Positions 57,481-64,000 of a stretch of 64,000 bases of DNA are shown piece by piece (within the stretch, counting starts at the first letter, position 1; each line of letters starts with the position of its first letter). The stretch comes from Linyphia triangularis (taxonomy: Eukaryota; Arthropoda; Arachnida; Araneae; Linyphiidae). The DNA lies in contig OZ021722.1 in the NCBI GenBank assembly GCA_963978545.1, positions 4,592,001 through 4,656,000 on the forward strand, in the 5' to 3' direction. The position numbers and the translations under genes are program-made. The notes under the pieces are model-generated. The model was not told the DNA's origin and did not search any database. It saw nothing but the letters and a program-made list of their open reading frames with translations.

Positions 57481-57636
57481 GGTTGGTTGTATTCAGATTA
57501 TCTGGCAGCCAACACGAGGGCTCGCCGAAACATTCGTCATTAGACAAGCCAACATACATTTACAAACACCCATGCCCTAACTCGGAACCTCGTGGTCTAG
57601 AACCTAGCAGGCTAACCACTATACTGTTTGGTCGGC
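57481..57636 (-). mobile_element. tRNA-derived SINE, copy 3 (degraded)
   Basis: It shares TTGGTTGTATTCAGATTATC, AACATTCGTCATTAGACAAG and the tRNA-like end with the other copies, but has internal deletions and no clear flank duplication. Confidence 0.75.
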
Positions 57637-58230
57637 AATCATCATCATTCAGAATTTTTCAGGTGATTTATTTTTTTCAGTCGACTCTGTGCACGGGCCT
57701 TATCAAAAAGCAGGCCCTGGGTATTCGACTGCAGATATCAATTAACCTTAGGTAAGGCACGTGACATTTTGTCTGACGGTTAGTCACGTGGGGGACAAAT
57801 GCCCCCCTCAAATTCTAATTTTCGTGCATACCATTAATTTCGCGACCAAATATCAAAGTAAGTGGGTATTTTAATTAAAAACACAACATTACTGAACAGA
57901 ATAAAATAAGAATTAAAAAATATTTTTGAAATAAATACTGTGAGACTAACCAAGGGTTAAAGCAGAGAGTGCAGAATTTTTTAGCATCGAAAATCTGGTA
58001 AAATTTTAAGAGAAAGATATACCTGGTTTTCAAGACATCATCCAAGCAGAGAGTGGGAAATGTGCAAGACGAAATGGAGCTTTATCCATCGTAACATCGT
58101 TTAGAAATGAACGGAATAGCACTTTTGTCCACTAAAGAAAATACACATGAAGACATATTTCTACATAAAATTAAAAAAAAAAAAAAAAAAAAAGCTAGCA
58201 GGTTGGACTTAATAAATGTTGTAATAAGTA

Positions 58231-59529
58231 CCGTAAAATGAGGTGAATCGGAACACTTTTCAACTTTCAAAGGATACATCGGGTGTAATAAGATCGTTAA
58301 CGAACATATTTTTGACATTGAAACTTGGGTCTTACCTTCTTCTTTGAGGATCAACTCGAAAAATGTTGAAAAAATTAGGACTTTAATTTATTAAATTTTT
58401 TTTCATGGTGTTCCGATTCACGTGTTCCGATTAACGTGTGTTCCGATTCGGTGAATCGGAACACACGTTTCAATTTATGTCCGATCTTATTAAACGTTTA
58501 CAGGGTGACAAAAAACAAATAATAATGCATCTTGTGAATAGGAGCACAAAATTATCATAAAAAAAATCATTTAATATGAAAGATAAAATTGGTTTTCGTC
58601 TATTATTGTCAAAACAAATCATATGTTTGAAAGTGTATCAACTCTTCTCCTAACTTATCCAAATAGTCTTTAAAACTATAATATTTTTTAATCTACTCTA
58701 TGTTTACGTGCCGTATGACTGCAAATTCCTTAAAATATCTTAAGAAAGGAGAAAAGCATCCTCATTTGTTTCAGAAAATCACTTCATTTATGGGCGCTTT
58801 TTGTAAAACACACTGATATAGAAATAATCTTATTTGTATAAAACTTTGCTCGTATAGAGTCTTCATACGTATGGATTGCTTTTTCCTTTATTATTTTAAG
58901 GTAAAGAAATCATTTAGAGAAAAGAAAACCACTGGAACAATTGGGTTTTCTCCCATGCGGAAACTAGGCTCCTTTTCTGACATTTATTCAAACCTTCAAT
59001 CTTGATTACTGTCTTGAAAGGAGTAATTATACTCTTCTTCAGTCGTTGAATCTTGTGTGGAACGTAATTTTGCCAAAAACAGCATTTTCATATCACTTTT
59101 CAAGTGTTCCGATTTACCCCGCAAATCTCAAAATCGAGACGTGGCAAAAAATAAAAATTCGTAAAATAAAAAGTTTTTAAAACCAAGTTAAATTAAGTAT
59201 GACATGCTCTTGTGAATGTTCATACTTATCTAAAAATATATTAGTTAAGTCTATAACAGGAACATGTTTGTAATTACGGGATAAGTTTTGGAGAGGTTAA
59301 AACTCATCGGATTGTATGCACGCTGTTTCAGAATTCTTTTAAAAAAAAGGACAGTGTTGAAAACCTCAAAAAATATATGTTCCAAGATTCCAAACATCTT
59401 AGCTAAATTAAAAAATATATATATATAGTAAATAAAACTGCTTTATTTGTGTAAAATAATATTTTCTTTGTAATTTCATGAAGTTCCGTTCCGATTCACC
59501 CCGCTGTTCCTATTCACCCTATTTTACGG
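58231..59529. mobile_element. 1.3-kb element bounded by TA, TIR CCGTAAAAT
   Basis: The left end TACCGTAAAATGAGGTGAAT and the reverse complement of the right end, TACCGTAAAATAGGGTGAAT, match over about 28 bp with few differences. A TA on each side suggests a Tc1/mariner-type element. GTTCCGATTCAC words are reiterated inside (58410-58470, 59104). No intact transposase. Confidence 0.75.
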
Positions 59530-59929
59530 TACTTAACAAGTTAGTTGTCTCTTAAATAAAGAAATAAATATTACCTTAATTTTTGCTTCATTAATTAACC
59601 AAAAAAATTAGATTAGTTAAAATGTATGTTAATTAGAAATGTTTAACAGCTCCGAAGCAGCAACAATAACAATAAAAGCTGAACTTTACACAAAAGCAAA
59701 GAAAACCAACAAAAAACAACAAAAATTTCAAAAAAGTTCAAGAGCAGAACAAGTTTAAATAATTAAACAATTTTAATCATTAAAATATGCATATTTACTT
59801 ACATAAGAACGTGAATTTAAAAATTTAAGCAAAGTCATGCTATGTGCAGATACTCAATGTAAGTCTCTATCAAACTTACTGCAGATACTATTAAATACTT
59901 CACATTTGAGTAGTTAAGAATCATAAGGG

Positions 59930-60106
59930 TTGGTTGTATTCAGATTATCTGGCGCCGTCAGCAACACGAGGGCTATAATGCGCCGAAACATTCGTCATTA
60001 GACAAGCCAACACACATTTACAAACACCCATGCCTAACACGGGACTCGAACCCGCAACCTCGTGGTCTAGAAGGCAGCACTCTAACCACTATACCGTTTG
60101 GTCGGC
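59930..60106 (-). mobile_element. tRNA-derived SINE, copy 4 (best preserved)
   Basis: On the minus strand: GGTATAGTGGTTAGAGTGC (A box) and GCGGGTTCGAGTCCCG (B box), then the body to TTGGTTGTATTC. ATCATAAG occurs on both flanks. Confidence 0.85.
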
Positions 60107-60416
60107 AGGATCATAAGAGCCAACTAGTAAAAAAAGTTTTGCCAAAACAGAACATTTTTATGTACTTCACATAATATTTCAAAACAAAGTGACAGAAACA
60201 TGGTAAAATGCTATGAATTACAGGACAAGTACATGGGAAAAATTAAGATAAAAGAGCATCTCACACATAGATTAAGAAGTTAGTGCGATTATATTTTTAC
60301 CGTATAGCAAATAGAACCTGTGACATCATGATATTGCTTAAGTTTAAAAACGGATTTTTTTATTTATTTATTAATTTTTTATAGAAAAAGAAAACATAAA
60401 ATTTATATAAACTTAC

Positions 60417-60470
60417 CAGTCACATCGCTATCCAAATTACATCGTATTTACAAGGTTGAAGTATTTACTT
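60417..60470 (-). other. Possible 5' non-coding exon of the coiled-coil gene
   Basis: A strong donor (GTAAGT, plus strand 60411-60416) follows a stretch that is not open from any in-frame ATG; only minimal ATG-stop pairs occur. It lies about 4.4 kb upstream of the exon holding the start codon, which itself begins after a good acceptor. An upstream non-coding exon is therefore expected, and this is the best candidate I found. The upper boundary (transcription start) is not visible and the coordinate given is approximate. Confidence 0.3.
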
Positions 60471-60839
60471 CATTATAGTATTTTCAACAATAAAATATTT
60501 ACATTATTTAAGATTATAAAGATTCATGATTAAAGTATATTTACATGTAACAAGAATTTATTTACAGACTATTTAAAATGGTACTATAGCTTTAAAATTT
60601 AAGAACGTAGATTTCTCGCCATTTGGAAAACTTATCACATATGCAGCTACTAAATTGGCATAATAAAAATCACTTATTCACAAGAATGTTCCTAACGTAA
60701 CAAACGATCATCGAAGAATACGAATGGTGGAGTTTTCGAACTCTTGCACTTCACTTCACTTCAACCGAACAATCATTGCAGCTAGATCTGGCTATAAATT
60801 GCCAATTTGGCGATAAAAATATCAAGGTTTGGCGATTAA

Positions 60840-61275
60840 GGTTTTTTTTTTTTTTTTTTTTTTTTTTCGGGGAATGAGGGGTAAGTGGGCAAATCAAGAC
60901 ATTTTCAAGAGATGTTACCGCGAATTCATACTTTTCGACTGATTTCTTGTCTTTTTTTTTAATTGCGAGACTTTTGAATATTTTTTTAAAAAAAGAAAAA
61001 GCTCGTTCTTTAAAACAAGACTTACAAGTGATTTTGAGCTCAAATCGACTTTTCATAGAGTTAGAAAAGGGAAAAGAAAAAAAAAAAAAACACCATCCAT
61101 AAAATGTTATCCACTAACTTTTTCTGTTGCCCAGAAAACTTCATAAAAGGCATTTGCATCGCGTCTGTCTACCAGGTTTCGGCTCGATCGGACGACTACA
61201 AGCTATTTAATTAGTTATACTCAGATTCTCCCACCAAACACACAATGAAATTCGGAGTAAATACAATATGATTTT
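60840..61275. other. Upstream region with poly(T), unassigned repeat-like sequence
   Basis: Poly(T) at 60841-60867. The segment 61100-61260 resembles sequence of the type seen beside the 47.1-kb duplication but is too diverged to assign. Confidence 0.3.
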
Positions 61276-61279
61276 AAAC

Positions 61280-61860
61280 TAGGGGTGTGGAACATCGCAC
61301 AACTTTCAATTACACTATAATACTGACGTGGATTTGTGTCATTTGCCGTTTGTATATTTTCATACTTCATTTAAAATAAATGGCCAGCTTGGCGATATTT
61401 TTTCCGATAATTCTTATATTATCCTTTATTATAAGCGAAACTGGGAGAAGAAAAAACGATCGTTGATGAGGTATGCTCAAGGAAAGAGAACTCTGTGTTG
61501 AAGGCATTCGTTTTTCTACTTTTTACGCCATTAAAACATTTTTATGGGAATTTCGGAGGTGGGGATGTTTAGAACACCTTAAGAGGTATTAGCACAGCGA
61601 TTGTTATCAAAATCGTTGGAGCCGTTTTTTTTAGCAATCATTGAAAAACAAGATTTTTTTTCAATGGCAGCTACCTTATGCGCATGCGCGATTTTGACGA
61701 AAACCTTAATGGTAGGTCCCATGGCCACCAAGCAACCCGCATACATCGTAGGCCAATTTGTTCGGGAGTTATGCTGACCACGGACACACATACATTCACA
61801 CAGACAGACATTTTTTCTAGATCACTTTTTTGAGATCAGGTGCCAGGTTGCCAGTGGACA
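61280..61860 (+). repeat. Family I repeat, copy 5 (most complete)
   Basis: It runs from AGGGGTGTGGAACATCGCAC through TATGCTCAAGGAAAGAGAAC to the CACACAGACAGACA end, collinear with copies 1-4. Confidence 0.7.
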
Positions 61861-62116
61861 ATTCCCGCATTTTTTTTTTTATATACAGTTCTAAATGTTT
61901 TGAAATGGCCATAAATAAAAAAAAAATTCTGCTCACAGATTTTTTTTTTTTTTTTATCAATTTGCTAACTATGTCCGCCAGTGACGTCCGTGATCGAAAA
62001 TTTTAGTGAGATTTTCCATCAACCCCCCCCTCCTCTCCCCTTCACCCCAATCACACACACTTTCCACAATCATGTACAATCACTCTTGAACTTTTTTTAA
62101 AAATGTTATTTTAATG

Positions 62117-62147
<31 letters not shown>

Positions 62148-62623
62148 TTTTAAAGTACATAATTAGTAATGATGTTTAACTGAAGAAAATTTCAATTTTA
62201 TTCAAAAATGAATTATCTAACTGACGTTTAATTCGCTATAATTAGCATATTTTTGAACAGTAATTACTCGAGTTTTATGGGGCAAAGAAAAGAAATTGTG
62301 GTTGGAAATTGTTCACAATATGATTTTTAATGTTATGAACCTCGATCTAATTTCTAGAATATATAGTTTTTTTAATACAATTTTTTTAACGTTGAAAGTA
62401 GAAAAAAAAATCGCATTTTTTAAAAAAACTTTTGCATTAAAAAAATCTAGAAAAATTCCTTTTCTTTTCCAATCAATTTCTCTGAGGCTCAGAACATCTA
62501 ATAGTTAATGCAGATTTGAATTCTCAACTCATTTTTCAAAAAGATATTATGCCAAACCTATCACCGTTCAAAGGAAGTTTCGCGTGACAAAAACACGATT
62601 TTTTAGATAGTGAGTTTAAAATA

Positions 62624-63291
62624 TTAAGGGGGTCCAGTACCGAAATTTCTTCAAAAATCTCAATTTTTTTTTCTTTCTGATTTTAAAAAATAGTTCATAC
62701 ATTCCTGAATAGAATGATGTTTTTATCTTATTCCTCCGGTGATTAGAACGCCACAAAATTACCCGTGATTTAAACATCACTAACGGGCGTAACACCTTGA
62801 AGCGTCTGCTTAAAGTGCGTTTTTCGAGCACTAGTGTTTTTCACAGATGTTGCAGATTCAAATCGATATATCTCCAGAATCATTAACAATTGGCTATTCA
62901 AATTTTTGGAGCATTTAATTTATATAGTTTTAAATATTTTGTCTCCGCAGAATTTTATTTTTTTAATTCTGTTTTAAAATATAACATTTAGCGTAAAAGA
63001 TAACATAAAAAAAAGCAAAAATTTCAATTTCTTTATATAATTATGTATTACACAAAACTTTCACTTTGAAAAAAAATTTATTTTTTCTTGACTTATATCA
63101 AAATACGCAAACATCAATTATTATGGATTTTTCTTGGTTTTTAATTTTTTTTTAAATAACTAAACACATTATTTAAAAAAACATTTTCTCAAAGATATAT
63201 AAATAGTATCTCATACATAAAATAAATTTTTAACGGAAAAATGTACATAAATAAAGTTTTTTTTTTTATTTTCGGTACCGGACCCCCTTAA
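62624..63291. mobile_element. 668-bp TTAA-bounded element, TIR GGGGGTCCAGTACCGAAA
   Basis: The left end is TTAAGGGGGTCCAGTACCG. The right end, reverse complemented, is TTAAGGGGGTCCGGTACCG, with one mismatch over 22 bp. The interior is AT-rich without a transposase. Confidence 0.82.
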
Positions 63292-64000
63292 AATTTATTT
63301 TCAGAGCAAAATAGTACTTCAAACTAATAAAACAACTCTTTAGCCTTCAGATGATACTTCATGAACGCATTGGCTGCCGTTCGAAGAAAGATTACCTTGA
63401 TTGGAAACGTACCCCCCCCCCTCCCCTCGTGAATTGAGTATTGATTCAAGAAGTTTTCTGTTCATCGGATTTTTTTACACTTACCGTAGAAATTGATCTT
63501 CATTTTATAAAATTGTGAAATGCATAATTTTAGTTTTGATCTAATAAATTTAGGTACCACTGATTTCCGCTTGTTAGATTTTGGCGGAGAAAACACCACA
63601 TTTGGCTCGAATCGAATGCGACGTCACTTCATCTGAAACACCTTGGCTTGAAACGCAGCAGAGCAAATCAATTTTTTTAAGTAGAGCACGGAAGGATGTC
63701 GTGACTTCACAGCTGTAACGTACCGTTTTGATCGGACTGAGATCGGAAGGGGTTTGGAGGGGGGGGGGGGCATTTTCTTTGCTTAGTATTTAAATAACTA
63801 TTTTTTTTATTTTATTTTTTTCAATTTTTGGAATCATAAAGAAATTCTTCATAAATATAAACTAATTTCACTCGTTTTTTTAAAAAAAAAATGCGGGAAT
63901 CGTCTGTTAGAAACTGCGAGGATATCGTCCCAGATTTTATTTTCCTAGCGGCTAGTTTAATGAAGTTTAAAATACAATTCCTCAAATATTATTATTATTA
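63292..64000. other. Window end, no gene recognised
   Basis: C-run near 63413 and G-run near 63760; otherwise unremarkable. Confidence 0.35.

Noticed and set aside
58031..58130. Exon-like minus-strand stretch after a TTTCTTTAG acceptor
   Set aside because: The frame meets a stop within about 33 codons, there is no matching phase with the start-codon exon, and the modelled gene already starts downstream with an in-frame upstream stop.
60751..61056. 101-residue Lys-rich minus-strand frame
   Set aside because: Largely a translation of poly(T)/poly(A) runs; no splice support.

Overview
The window is animal nuclear DNA: AT-rich, packed with A/T homopolymers, tRNA-derived SINEs, terminal-inverted-repeat (TIR) DNA transposons and a satellite array. 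There is no bacterial gene layout. An arthropod such as a chelicerate would fit, but no sequence here settles the species. Nearly all long open frames fall in repeats or are chance; only the short spliced exons described below look like host coding sequence.

One gene can be assembled with confidence. It lies on the minus strand and runs from an ATG at 55905 to a stop at 13053. Eleven coding exons (26, 125, 81, 89, 477, 72, 89, 96, 45, 247 and 129 nt) join with matching phases at every junction and give a 491-residue protein. A possible 5' non-coding exon ends at 60417. The protein has basic, acidic and Ser-rich N-terminal segments, a long low-complexity exon with a KRKR nuclear-signal-like cluster and two IPLPY repeats, a coiled coil spread over three exons, an AT-hook-like RGRGRP, and two polyproline tracts. 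I do not recognise the family; a chromatin-associated nuclear protein is an inference. One intron uses a GC donor.

The introns (about 2 to 6.6 kb) and the 12.9 kb downstream of the gene are mostly mobile-element DNA. Many short non-autonomous families share CAGGG...CCCTG ends with 5-6 bp target duplications (hAT-like). There is also an 8-bp-TSD hAT-type pair carrying a 31-codon reading frame, three elements bounded by TTAA, one bounded by TA, two foldback elements, and five tRNA-derived SINE copies. Several insertions are nested, so their order can be read directly, most clearly at 19.0-22.3 kb.

Layout by region. 0-7 kb: repeats, including a CACATTCAGACC/poly(A) array at 4.4-5.0 kb. 7.25-11.25 kb: a higher-order satellite of about 68-bp units between two diverged copies of the same roughly 0.65-1 kb flank. 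11.25-12.9 kb: little recognisable. 12.95-55.98 kb: the gene with its transposon-rich introns. 56-64 kb: upstream region with foldback, SINE, TA-type and TTAA-type elements.

Nearly every oriented family copy (A, B, C and I families, and the SINEs) points the same way across the window, antisense to the gene inside its introns. This is one of the more unusual signals present.
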